A DNA stretch of 64,000 nt from Bacteroidaceae bacterium. Lineage in GTDB: Bacteria > Bacteroidota > Bacteroidia > Bacteroidales > Bacteroidaceae. The stretch spans positions 168,966 through 232,965 of the forward strand of contig JAFYRW010000042.1 in the NCBI GenBank assembly GCA_017546785.1. Direction: 5' to 3'. Position numbers and translations under genes: made by a program. Below, in pieces: positions 16,266 through 24,492 of this stretch. The number at the start of each line of letters is the position of its first letter. The first letter of the stretch is position 1. The notes beneath the pieces are model-generated. The model had not been told where the DNA came from. It was given only the letters and a program-made list of their open reading frames with translations, and made no database searches.

Positions 16266-17205
16266 CTTCTTCCAATATCTTTTTGGTGAGTCTTACGCAC
16301 AAGCTCTCGTGCTTGTGTTTCATATATACGAACAGTATCATAAGGATAACAAGCTCAAAGAAGAGATAGAACCATAGCTGGTCTATAAGCAGTGTGAACC
16401 ACAGCATTATGAATCGTGAGTTGAATGTCAGGATATTGGTGTATTTCATCAGAGGGAGGCTGCCTTTGCGGAACTCCTTGCGCAACCACATTGGAATATC
16501 TGTACCATACTTTTGCTTCACAGTCTCTATGAATATCTGGAATTTTGGCGACATTCTCTCTTGGTTACCTGTGTAGTTTATATAGAAGAATAGAAATATC
16601 TTCCAAAAGAAATTTCCTTTCCACGGAGTCTCCTTGAAGCGTTCGCGCTGCGCCTGTGAATTGTCGAATTCGTTGCCGTTGGCCTCGTTGGTAAAGTAAA
16701 GGTGTATGTTGCGGTAGTAGTCGGCTAATTGACACTGCGAACCGTGTATCCAGAATCCCGAGAAAGAGCTCATAATCCAAATGGGTAATCCCCATTGATA
16801 CTCGGGAGCAAATGGAATTGGGTCGTAATTCGAACGTATGGCTATGGCAAGGTATATGAAGAAGAACCATACGTCGCCGGCAAAGCCGTCGAGAATGCGT
16901 CCCCAGCGTGTCTTCTGTCCTGTGATACGTGCCAGCTGACCGTCGGTGCTATCGTAGAGATTGGCCCACATAAGCAGCAGTATACCGAGCATATTCCATT
17001 GTAGGCTCTCCTGTATAAAGCATATTCCGGCCGCTGCTCCCAAGAAAATGGACGCTATTGTGATTACGTTGGGGTGAATGCCTCTGTTGCGGAAGAATAG
17101 CGCGCAGCGGAATCCTAACGGACGGTAGAACCAAAGGTCGATAAACTCTTCGGTGTCCAACGATTTTATTGATGCAAGATATTGTTTTCTGTCAGCTTCG
17201 TTCAT
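16252..17205 (-). CDS. CDP-alcohol phosphatidyltransferase family protein
   Basis: 317 residues from the ATG at 17205, which overlaps the stop of the ATP-grasp gene (ATGA); a longer start at 17265 is possible but less likely. A polytopic membrane enzyme with the CDP-alcohol motif DGQLARITGQKTRWGRILDG followed by FAGD: D-G-x2-A-R-x8-G-x3-D is intact, while the final Asp is one residue further along than the canonical D-x3-D. The family moves a phospho-alcohol from a CDP-linked donor to an acceptor alcohol (lipid or polyol). With a nucleotidyltransferase two genes upstream, the natural reading is that the headgroup is the CDP-activated partner. Related Bacteroides loci are linked to inositol lipids, as I recall; identity here is inference. 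Confidence 0.88.
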   Translation of the reverse strand: MNEADRKQYLASIKSLDTEEFIDLWFYRPLGFRCALFFRNRGIHPNVITIASIFLGAAAGICFIQESLQWNMLGILLLMWANLYDSTDGQLARITGQKTRWGRILDGFAGDVWFFFIYLAIAIRSNYDPIPFAPEYQWGLPIWIMSSFSGFWIHGSQCQLADYYRNIHLYFTNEANGNEFDNSQAQRERFKETPWKGNFFWKIFLFFYINYTGNQERMSPKFQIFIETVKQKYGTDIPMWLRKEFRKGSLPLMKYTNILTFNSRFIMLWFTLLIDQLWFYLFFELVILMILFVYMKHKHESLCVRLTKKILEEDARD

Positions 17206-18017
17206 ACTCTTAATTTTGATATTATATATTCGCTTATAGCCTCCGACGCAGCCTCGCGACAGCAAGAGAAGCTCGGAAAGTCGTTAATGTCTATTATAAA
17301 AATCTCTCCCTCTTTGGTTATTATGGCGTCGCCACCGTAAATCTCTAAGCCAATGGCGTCGGCTGCCTTTTGAGCATTTATGTGTAGAGCATTCTCGTCG
17401 AACGGATTGTGGCTTGTCGCTCCGTTAATCTTCTCTAATCCGAATTTGCTTTTTTGCGGATCGGGATATTGCCAATGAAAGAATCTCCCTTTTACTCCGT
17501 AGAATTTTACAATATCGCCCTTTGTGTGGCGGCAACAGATAATCTCCTTGTGTCCGCGTGCCCTATAGTCGTGCAGTGCCTCTTGTGCCTCGGACTCGTT
17601 TGTGATATATTGAACATCCTTTGGATGAGCCGACCATCCTTCGGCATTTTTTAACCATATTGGATAATCTATTGCAGGAATACCTCCCTCGGTCTCTGTA
17701 ATGCAGAATGGGGGCTGTGATGCCCCCGCGTCGGATAGCAGCTGCATAAATCTCTTTCGTGAGCAATTCTCGACTGATGCTACGCTGTTCATTGCCTTTT
17801 CGCCCATCTTTCTTATTCCCGATAGCACCGAACCTGTGCGCGACATATGGTACAGCGCATCGTAGCCGTCGGGAATATTGCTCTCGTCATCATTCAAAAT
17901 ATCTACACTGTGGCCTTTGCTCTTAAGCTTCTCGGCAACAGCGAGGAGTATGGCCTTGTCGTGTTCCGTCATATTGGGAGAGTCGGAACTGTTACGAGGA
18001 ATTGCTGCAATTTTCAT
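17202..18017 (-). CDS. ATP-grasp domain protein
   Basis: 271 residues. The N-terminal 90 residues form a small pre-ATP-grasp fold. The C-terminal half shows ATP-grasp features: a Lys in PIWLKNAEGWSAHP, and the metal-binding end GLEIYGGDAIITKEGEIFII then DINDFPSF (D-x-N). Members ligate a carboxylate to an amine or thiol using ATP. It overlaps by four bases the gene before and the gene after, so it belongs to the nucleotidyltransferase/CDP-alcohol cassette. Its substrate is unknown; adding an amino acid-like group to the headgroup or its precursor is one inference. Confidence 0.82.
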   Translation of the reverse strand: MKIAAIPRNSSDSPNMTEHDKAILLAVAEKLKSKGHSVDILNDDESNIPDGYDALYHMSRTGSVLSGIRKMGEKAMNSVASVENCSRKRFMQLLSDAGASQPPFCITETEGGIPAIDYPIWLKNAEGWSAHPKDVQYITNESEAQEALHDYRARGHKEIICCRHTKGDIVKFYGVKGRFFHWQYPDPQKSKFGLEKINGATSHNPFDENALHINAQKAADAIGLEIYGGDAIITKEGEIFIIDINDFPSFSCCREAASEAISEYIISKLRV

Positions 18018-18712
18018 TCTTCAGAGATTAGTTCTTCGGCTTTTTGAATATCTGTCGCGTGGTCAATATCTATTATCTTGCCGAAAGGAAAGGCTTTTAG
18101 TTGCAGCTTGTCGGCAATTAGCTGACGCTGGAAATTACGCATACGCGACTGTCCGCTCTCTATGCATCTTTGCAGTGTCTCTACTGCTGCTGCCGATAGT
18201 CCGTATATGCCTCCCGAAATGTAGCGTGCATCCTGTGGCATAGTATCGTGAAATCCGGTAATGAACATCTGCCCGTCGGTGGTGATATATAGAGGCTTTT
18301 CGTCGTCAATATATTCCGTTACTCCCATAATGCCGTCGCAGTCGCTTTCTTCGAAAGCCTTTATATAGCTCTCAAACTCTTTCTCGTGGAAGATGGTGTC
18401 TACCGTTGTCAGGCAGAATTTACCCTTCTTGAGATAGGACGACAGGGCATACATACTGTGCATTGAACTTGTGGTATTCTTTACGACAATGTTCAACGGG
18501 TATTTCTCCTGCAACTTTTTCAGCAGGGCGAGAGTGTCGGGCTGCTGCTCGTTGATTATTATGCTTATGCTGTCGGCATTGTTGCGCATAAAAATTCCAA
18601 TCAGACGCTCAATTATGGGTACACCAAAAAGCGGAGTGAGCGGCTTTGGTTGTGCCACTCCTTCGCTTGCCAAACGTGAACCTTCGCCTGCAGCTATTAT
18701 AGCATAATTCAT
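18014..18712 (-). CDS. Sugar/inositol-phosphate nucleotidyltransferase
   Basis: 232 residues with the nucleotidyltransferase fold: AAGEGSRL (about 7-14), KPLTPLFGVPIIERL (23-37) with the catalytic Lys, a metal-site Asp in LTTVDTIF (about 100-107), and SGGIYGLS. The family makes NDP-sugars or, in the MobA-like/IPCT branch, CDP-inositol or CDP-choline. The product probably feeds the CDP-alcohol phosphotransferase two genes on, which would favour CTP as the nucleotide. It overlaps the ATP-grasp gene (ATGA), and pdxA ends four bases before its start. Confidence 0.82.
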   Translation of the reverse strand: MNYAIIAAGEGSRLASEGVAQPKPLTPLFGVPIIERLIGIFMRNNADSISIIINEQQPDTLALLKKLQEKYPLNIVVKNTTSSMHSMYALSSYLKKGKFCLTTVDTIFHEKEFESYIKAFEESDCDGIMGVTEYIDDEKPLYITTDGQMFITGFHDTMPQDARYISGGIYGLSAAAVETLQRCIESGQSRMRNFQRQLIADKLQLKAFPFGKIIDIDHATDIQKAEELISEE

Positions 18713-18716
18713 AGCC

Positions 18717-19811
18717 TTATTCTTCTGCTTGCAAGTTCAGACGGTTGCTGTCGTCGCGCTTCTCGAAATAGAGCTTGCGTAGAGGCGAACGATGCACGTA
18801 TTCGTACTGTGAGCGGTTGCGATAAATATCTATTGCCGCATATATTGCCTGACGGAAAGAATTCTCGTCGGCCTCGCCCTTTCCGGCAATGTCGTATGCT
18901 ACTCCGTGAGCGGGAGAGGTGCGTACAACAGGGAGTCCGGCAGTGAAATTTACTCCATTCTCCATTGCCAACAGCTTCATAGGCGCGAGTCCCTGATCGT
19001 GATACATTGCCAGAATGCCGTCGAAGCGTGTGTATTTGCCGCTGCCCATAAAGCCGTCCACACCAAAAGGACCGTAGCAGAGTATGCCCTCTTTGCTCAT
19101 CTTCTCGATGGTGGGTATTATGGTGTCAATCTCCTCGCGTCCCAAAAGACCATTGTCTCCTGCGTGGGGGTTGAGCGAGAGGACCGCAATTTTTGGTGCA
19201 TCGATGTTAAAGTCCTCTATGAGGCTGCGGTTGAATATTCTTATCTTCTCCTCCAAAAGTTCGGGGGTTATTGCATCGGGAACCTTGCGTAGGGGCAAAT
19301 GTGATGTTGCTACGGCGAAACGAAGGTCGTCGGCACAAAGTATCATAAGCGATTTTCTATCTTCGCCCAAACGCTCCTGAAGGTATTCTGTGTGTCCGGG
19401 GAAATGAAAATCGTCGCTCTGTATGCAGTTCTTGTTTATGGGTGCTGTTACCAATAGGTCGATGGCTCCCTCCTGATAATCCTTTGCAGCTCTCTCGAGT
19501 GCCTCATAGGCTGCCTTACCGCTCTCTTTGGTGGCTACTCCAAGCTCAATGTGAACCTCGTCGTTGTTGCAATTTATAATGTTCAGCTTGCCATCCTCTA
19601 TCTGTTCGGGGCTTTCTATTGCATTGTACTGTATGTCAAGCTCGAGGGCTTTGCGGTGGTAGGCCGCTAATTTTGGTGAACCATAAATTACGGGAGTGCA
19701 AATATCGAACATTTCGGGTGTCGAAAATGCTTTGAATATAACCTCGTATCCTATTCCGTTGATATCGCCCTGTGTGATACCAACTTTAATCTTACGTCTA
19801 TTATCGCTCAT
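18717..19811 (-). CDS. pdxA: 4-hydroxythreonine-4-phosphate dehydrogenase
   Basis: 364 residues, NAD-dependent enzyme of the DXP-dependent pyridoxal phosphate pathway. It shows the PdxA opening GITQGDINGIGYEVI (about 11-25), the substrate-binding LVTAPINK and FPGHTEYL, and the metal histidines in TSHLPLR, YHDQGLAPMK and SPAHGVAYDIAG. Length is slightly above the usual 330 because of a C-terminal tail. It overlaps the DUF4837 gene by 11 bases; the order rlmN-DUF4837-pdxA is one I recognise from Bacteroidetes genomes. Confidence 0.97.
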   Translation of the reverse strand: MSDNRRKIKVGITQGDINGIGYEVIFKAFSTPEMFDICTPVIYGSPKLAAYHRKALELDIQYNAIESPEQIEDGKLNIINCNNDEVHIELGVATKESGKAAYEALERAAKDYQEGAIDLLVTAPINKNCIQSDDFHFPGHTEYLQERLGEDRKSLMILCADDLRFAVATSHLPLRKVPDAITPELLEEKIRIFNRSLIEDFNIDAPKIAVLSLNPHAGDNGLLGREEIDTIIPTIEKMSKEGILCYGPFGVDGFMGSGKYTRFDGILAMYHDQGLAPMKLLAMENGVNFTAGLPVVRTSPAHGVAYDIAGKGEADENSFRQAIYAAIDIYRNRSQYEYVHRSPLRKLYFEKRDDSNRLNLQAEE

Positions 19812-20871
19812 TTCTATATTCTATTGTTGTATTTTCTTTATCCTCGATGACAATCTCGGGAATGTGTATGCTATTCTCAATATCTTTGTCGGCCGGTAGT
19901 CTAAGCGTGAATAGTGCAGCCTCCAATTTTCGCATAAGGTTACCCTTCTTGCTGTTGGGAGCATAAATGAATGCCTCGGCAACAATGACCTTGCCGTTTT
20001 TCTCATCGACAATGCTGTGCGATACGAACGGACCTCCCATCATATCATTCTCCATAGCCCAAAGGCCGCGTGCTACCTGCATATAACGTTCACGGAACGA
20101 TGAATCCTTAATGTCTACAAAGTCGTGCTCTGTTGTCATATAGCGGTCGGGACGGTTGCCCGGTATATTTACGCGCATAATGGAGTCGCGCATATGCATA
20201 AAGTACTCCAACGAGAAATTGTCGAGGCTTGTGTAGGGGAAGCTGTACATAACAAAGTTCTGTATGCTGCTGTTGTTGTTCGAAATATCCGACGCCCATA
20301 GAAAATCCTTGCCGCTCTTTATGCCTGTGATATTCTGCAGAATGTAAAGGTCGCAACCGAATTTGCTGCGCGCAGAGTCGAGAAACTGCATATTGTGGTG
20401 ATTCTGAAGATAGGCAATCTCGTTGTTCATCTCAAAGGTGGTGAAAAAGTCCACTATTGTCTGAGTGTGCTTAGATACATATTCCTGTAGCTCCTCGGCG
20501 CTAGGCGACTGTATGCTCAGAATCATCTGCGGGGTAGCATATTTGTCGCGGCTGTATTTCATCTTTGTCTGAGTGTAGAGGGTCGGGTCGATATTTACCT
20601 CTATCACATTTCTGAATCTCTTTAACAGATTGGTGTAACCCAAAGGCTGCGTGTGTGATATTCTGAATGAACGCTCCGACTGCGGAAGGCCCGGTACGTC
20701 GGTGTCGAGAACATCGAAAATGGCACGTCCCGCGGGTGCCTCCCATAGTTCGTCGCTGCATACGACCAATACCTCGTATGGTAGTCCGCTCGACGAAGGA
20801 CGGAAAAGAGAGGGACCATCGTTGCACGCTGTCAGAATGAGCAACGATAATATAAATGCAATCTTTCTCAT
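19801..20871 (-). CDS. DUF4837 family lipoprotein
   Basis: 356 residues. The N-terminus is a lipoprotein signal with lipobox LTAC (about 13-16) followed by NDGPS. The mature part matches DUF4837: LPYEVLVVCSDELWEAPAG, then SFRISHTQPLGYTNLLKRFR, and late blocks around NIPGNRPDRYMTTEHDF and RGLWAMENDMMGGPFVSH. Function unknown; likely periplasmic or outer-membrane anchored. It sits 12 bases behind rlmN and overlaps pdxA, a conserved arrangement that suggests co-expression rather than a shared pathway. Confidence 0.92.
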   Translation of the reverse strand: MRKIAFILSLLILTACNDGPSLFRPSSSGLPYEVLVVCSDELWEAPAGRAIFDVLDTDVPGLPQSERSFRISHTQPLGYTNLLKRFRNVIEVNIDPTLYTQTKMKYSRDKYATPQMILSIQSPSAEELQEYVSKHTQTIVDFFTTFEMNNEIAYLQNHHNMQFLDSARSKFGCDLYILQNITGIKSGKDFLWASDISNNNSSIQNFVMYSFPYTSLDNFSLEYFMHMRDSIMRVNIPGNRPDRYMTTEHDFVDIKDSSFRERYMQVARGLWAMENDMMGGPFVSHSIVDEKNGKVIVAEAFIYAPNSKKGNLMRKLEAALFTLRLPADKDIENSIHIPEIVIEDKENTTIEYRNER

Positions 20872-20883
20872 AATATTTATGTT

Positions 20884-21921
20884 TTAGTGATTCTCCTGAT
20901 TCTGCTTTACGGTAGACAACATTCCGCAGGCGGCGAATATATCTTCGCCACGCGATGCACGTATTGTCGTGAATATGCCATTGGCTGTAAGGTAGTCGCG
21001 CAAGCGTGTCATTCCCTCCTCGTTCACTCCCTCGAGAGGTACTCCGGGGATTGAGTGGTAGCGTATAAGGTTTATCCTGCAGTCGAGGCCTTCGAGCAGC
21101 TGCAACAGTTTGCGTGCGTAGAACATAGTGTCGTTTACTCCCTTGAATACAATATACTCGAATGTGAGTCGTCTCTGATGGCTGAAGTCATAGCGCTTGA
21201 GAAGCTCTATAATCTCGGTGATTGAATAGCCGCGCTCGGCAGGCATAAGTTCGCTACGCTGCTCGGGGACGGGGTGGTGGAGGCTTATGGCAATATGATA
21301 GTCGCCGCAGTCCAACAGTCGCTCGAGTCCTTTGCGTATACCCACCGACGATACTGTCAGGCGGTGAGGGCTCCACGCTGTCGCATACTCGGCGGTGAGA
21401 ATCTCAATGGCCTGCAGAAGATTGTCGAGATTGTCGCAAGGTTCTCCCATTCCCATAAAGACAATGTTGGTGAGCTTCTCAAATTCGGGCAGACCAAAAA
21501 TCTGGTTCACAATTTCGTTGGCTGTGAGATTGGCTGTGTAGCGCTGCTTGCCTGTCATACAGAAAAGGCAATTCATCTTGCAGCCTACCTGTGACGATAC
21601 GCAGAGTGTTGCACGGTCGCCGTCAGGAATATATACCGCCTCGACGTAACGGTTGTCGTTTACACGATAAAGATATTTTATTGTGCCATCGACTGAACGT
21701 GCCGCCTCTACGGGAGGCTCTATTCCTACAACAAATTGTTCTTTAAGCTTTTCGCGGTTCTTCTGCGAAATATTTGTCATTGCATCGATGCTCACGACGC
21801 GCTTCTTGTATACCCAGTCGGCAATCTGCTTTGCTGTGAATGCAGGCATTCCTACCTCGGCAACAGCTTCTTTAAGCTGTCCGAGTGTCATTCCTAAAAA
21901 CTCTCTCTTTGCGTTGCTCAT
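20884..21921 (-). CDS. rlmN: 23S rRNA A2503 / tRNA A37 C2-methyltransferase
   Basis: 345 residues, radical SAM dual-specificity methylase. The cluster motif is GCKMNCLFCMTG (about 113-124), with the GMGEPCDN block (about 155-162) binding SAM. The second catalytic cysteine, which takes the methyl group, is in AACGML near residue 332. First gene of a seven-gene minus-strand run ending at 15561. Upstream (near 21980) the minus strand shows TATATTCG, one mismatch from the -7 consensus. Confidence 0.97.
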   Translation of the reverse strand: MSNAKREFLGMTLGQLKEAVAEVGMPAFTAKQIADWVYKKRVVSIDAMTNISQKNREKLKEQFVVGIEPPVEAARSVDGTIKYLYRVNDNRYVEAVYIPDGDRATLCVSSQVGCKMNCLFCMTGKQRYTANLTANEIVNQIFGLPEFEKLTNIVFMGMGEPCDNLDNLLQAIEILTAEYATAWSPHRLTVSSVGIRKGLERLLDCGDYHIAISLHHPVPEQRSELMPAERGYSITEIIELLKRYDFSHQRRLTFEYIVFKGVNDTMFYARKLLQLLEGLDCRINLIRYHSIPGVPLEGVNEEGMTRLRDYLTANGIFTTIRASRGEDIFAACGMLSTVKQNQENH

Positions 21922-22092
21922 CTTTGTTGTCTATTTTTGCACATTACTGCAAATTTGTGCGAATATACTGCTTTTTCGCGATTATATTATAAAATTATCT
22001 AAGTTTTATTATATAAAACAATTTGTGGTCTCCTTTTGCTTTCAGATTCGTCGCTTTTTATTATTTTCGCAATAGAATAAAAAATAGAACTG

Positions 22093-24492
22093 ATGAATAG
22101 AGCCTTTGACCTGTTTTTTCCTGTTTTTACCGAGGATTTTGACGTGAATGTGCTCTCGGAATTTGTGCGTTCCGAGAGGGTGAATAAAATATATCTATGG
22201 GGTGGTGTAAAGAGCCGTCCGGCGACAGAAAAGATTGAATTCTTGTCTGTCGGTTCTTTGTCCGACAGCGGGCTTTATCTCAGTATGGCCCGGCAAGCGG
22301 AGGCGCCCTTTGTGGTGTGTGTGAACAAAGAACTTGCTGCATTGCCGTCGCTCGACAATATGTTGCGAATGTGCGATTCTATGGACGATGATGCCTCTAT
22401 GCTATATTGCGATTATAATAAAATTGTCGGCGACGATACTGTTGAGGCACCGACTATTGATTATCAGACGGGTAGCTTGCGCAACGACTTTGATTTTGGC
22501 GCGGTTGTCGCTATCAGGACATCGGCGTTGAAAAAATATCAGACGATGAATCTCGGCGACTATAAATATGCAGGATTCTATCAGTTGCGATTGGCTCTTA
22601 GTCGTTTAGGAAAATTGCAGCATCTGTGCGAGACGCTTTACACTGAACAGGAGAACGACACACGCAAGAGCGGCGAAAAACAGTTCGACTATGTGAATCC
22701 CGTGCAGCGCGAGGTTCAGATTGAAATGGAAAAGGTGTGCACCGAGCATCTTAAACGCATAAATGGTTGGTTGCTACCCTATAAATATGAAAAAATAGAC
22801 CTTAAGAAGGGTAAATTCTCCGTTGAGGCATCGGTGGTTATCCCTGTGCTCAACCGTGCGGCGACTATTGCCGATGCCATAGGCTCTCTGCTGTCGCAAA
22901 AGACCGATTTTAAGTTCAATATTCTTGTCGTGGATAATCATTCTACCGATGGAACTGGCGAAATTATAGACTCTTTTGCCGACCCTCGAGTGGTGCATCT
23001 TGTTCCCGAGAGCCGCACGCTGGGAATAGGCGGCTGCTGGAATTATGCCGTTCATAACAAGCTGTGCGGACGATTCGCCGTGCAATTGGACAGCGACGAC
23101 CTTTATAGTGACGAAAATACATTACAACGCATTGTGGATGAATTCTATAAGCAACAGTGTGCAATGCTTGTGGGTACTTACAGAATCTGTAATTTTAATT
23201 TGGAGACATTGCCTCCTGGAGTCATAGACCACAAAGAGTGGACCGAGGAGAATGGTCGCAATAATGCTTTGAGGATAAATGGATTGGGCGCTCCTCGTGC
23301 TTTCTATACTCCTGTGATACGTAAGGTGGGCTTTCCCAATGTTAGCTATGGCGAGGATTATGCCGTAGGACTGCAAATATCGCGCCGCTACAGGGTGGGA
23401 CGCATTTATGATGTCCTCTATCTGTGCCGTCGTTGGGACGGAAACTCCGACGCTGCGCTGTCGCACGAAAAGGTCAATGCTCATAATTATTACAAGGATT
23501 CCTTGCGTTCGCAGGAACTTGTTGCGCGTCAGGAGTATCTTAAAAAGATGCGGCCGCCAACATTGTCCTCTCTCAAGCGATATTTCGATAAACAATTGGC
23601 ACAGTGGCCCTTTGCTGCAGAGAAATATGCAGCATTGGAGAATGTCCTTACGCGCAGATTGGATTGCGGCGTTACGTTGCAATATAATCCTGCACGTATT
23701 GTCTCGGCGGCGGCAAAGGTCGATTCAAAGGCTGTCGGCGAGCGTCCCTGCTTTCTGTGCTCGACCAACCGACCCTCTGAGCAGCTGAACAAGAGAGCCT
23801 TGGGTAATGTCGATATTCTTGTAAATCCTTATCCTATATTGCCGTTCCATTTTACTCTTGCACTCGAAAAGCATACCCGTCAGGAATTCTTGCCTATGCT
23901 CGGTGATATGCTTCTGCTTGCTAAACGCTGGGAGGGAATGGCGCTCTTCTATAATGGACCAAAATGTGGTGCTTCGGCTCCCGACCACTCTCATCTGCAG
24001 GCTGTGCGTGGCGCAGACGTTCCTTTGCTCGGTGAGCAGTGGCAGGATAGAATTGCGGCGGGAGCCTATCCTCTGTATGCTTCTTCCGGAAATATGATAC
24101 ACCGTGTTGTTACGTATCTTATGCCTCTCTTTGTTGTTGAGGCTGCCGACTGTGATGCGGCAATGGCGCTTGTCGATAGGGTTATTGCGGCAATGCCTGT
24201 CAAAAAGGGAGAATATGAGCCCCGAATGAATGTGGTGACAGTTTATAAACGCAAGAAGGGGTATACTCTCTATCTCTTCCCGCGCGCCGAGCATCGCCCG
24301 TCGTGCTATTATGCCGATGGCGCTGAGCAGTGCCTTGTGAGCCCCGGGTTTCTAGATGTTGCCGGCTTTGTGGTAACCGTTCGTGAGGGTGATTATAATT
24401 CGTTGAACGACGAAAAGATAATGAGAATTTTTGCAGAGGTTGGCATCGACGATGATACAGCCGAAAAAATAGAAAATAAAATTAGGGGATAG
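22093..24492 (+). CDS. Glycosyltransferase GT2 fused to DUF4922
   Basis: 799 residues in three parts. Residues 1-240 look like a degraded glycosyltransferase-like domain (YCDY at 105-108). Residues 245-450 are a GT-A family 2 domain: SVVIPVLNRAATI, LVVDNHSTDGTG, QLDSDDLY with the metal-binding DSDD (333-336), and YGEDYAVGL with the catalytic-base region (about 419-427). Residues 530-799 are DUF4922, a HIT-superfamily relative of nucleotide-sugar phosphorylases, with RPCFLC (551-556) and an HxHxQ site, HSHLQ (632-636). It is followed with no gap by a SpoIID-like gene. One enzyme could thus both release or consume a sugar nucleotide and transfer the sugar; that coupling is inference. Confidence 0.88.
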   Translation: MNRAFDLFFPVFTEDFDVNVLSEFVRSERVNKIYLWGGVKSRPATEKIEFLSVGSLSDSGLYLSMARQAEAPFVVCVNKELAALPSLDNMLRMCDSMDDDASMLYCDYNKIVGDDTVEAPTIDYQTGSLRNDFDFGAVVAIRTSALKKYQTMNLGDYKYAGFYQLRLALSRLGKLQHLCETLYTEQENDTRKSGEKQFDYVNPVQREVQIEMEKVCTEHLKRINGWLLPYKYEKIDLKKGKFSVEASVVIPVLNRAATIADAIGSLLSQKTDFKFNILVVDNHSTDGTGEIIDSFADPRVVHLVPESRTLGIGGCWNYAVHNKLCGRFAVQLDSDDLYSDENTLQRIVDEFYKQQCAMLVGTYRICNFNLETLPPGVIDHKEWTEENGRNNALRINGLGAPRAFYTPVIRKVGFPNVSYGEDYAVGLQISRRYRVGRIYDVLYLCRRWDGNSDAALSHEKVNAHNYYKDSLRSQELVARQEYLKKMRPPTLSSLKRYFDKQLAQWPFAAEKYAALENVLTRRLDCGVTLQYNPARIVSAAAKVDSKAVGERPCFLCSTNRPSEQLNKRALGNVDILVNPYPILPFHFTLALEKHTRQEFLPMLGDMLLLAKRWEGMALFYNGPKCGASAPDHSHLQAVRGADVPLLGEQWQDRIAAGAYPLYASSGNMIHRVVTYLMPLFVVEAADCDAAMALVDRVIAAMPVKKGEYEPRMNVVTVYKRKKGYTLYLFPRAEHRPSCYYADGAEQCLVSPGFLDVAGFVVTVREGDYNSLNDEKIMRIFAEVGIDDDTAEKIENKIRG

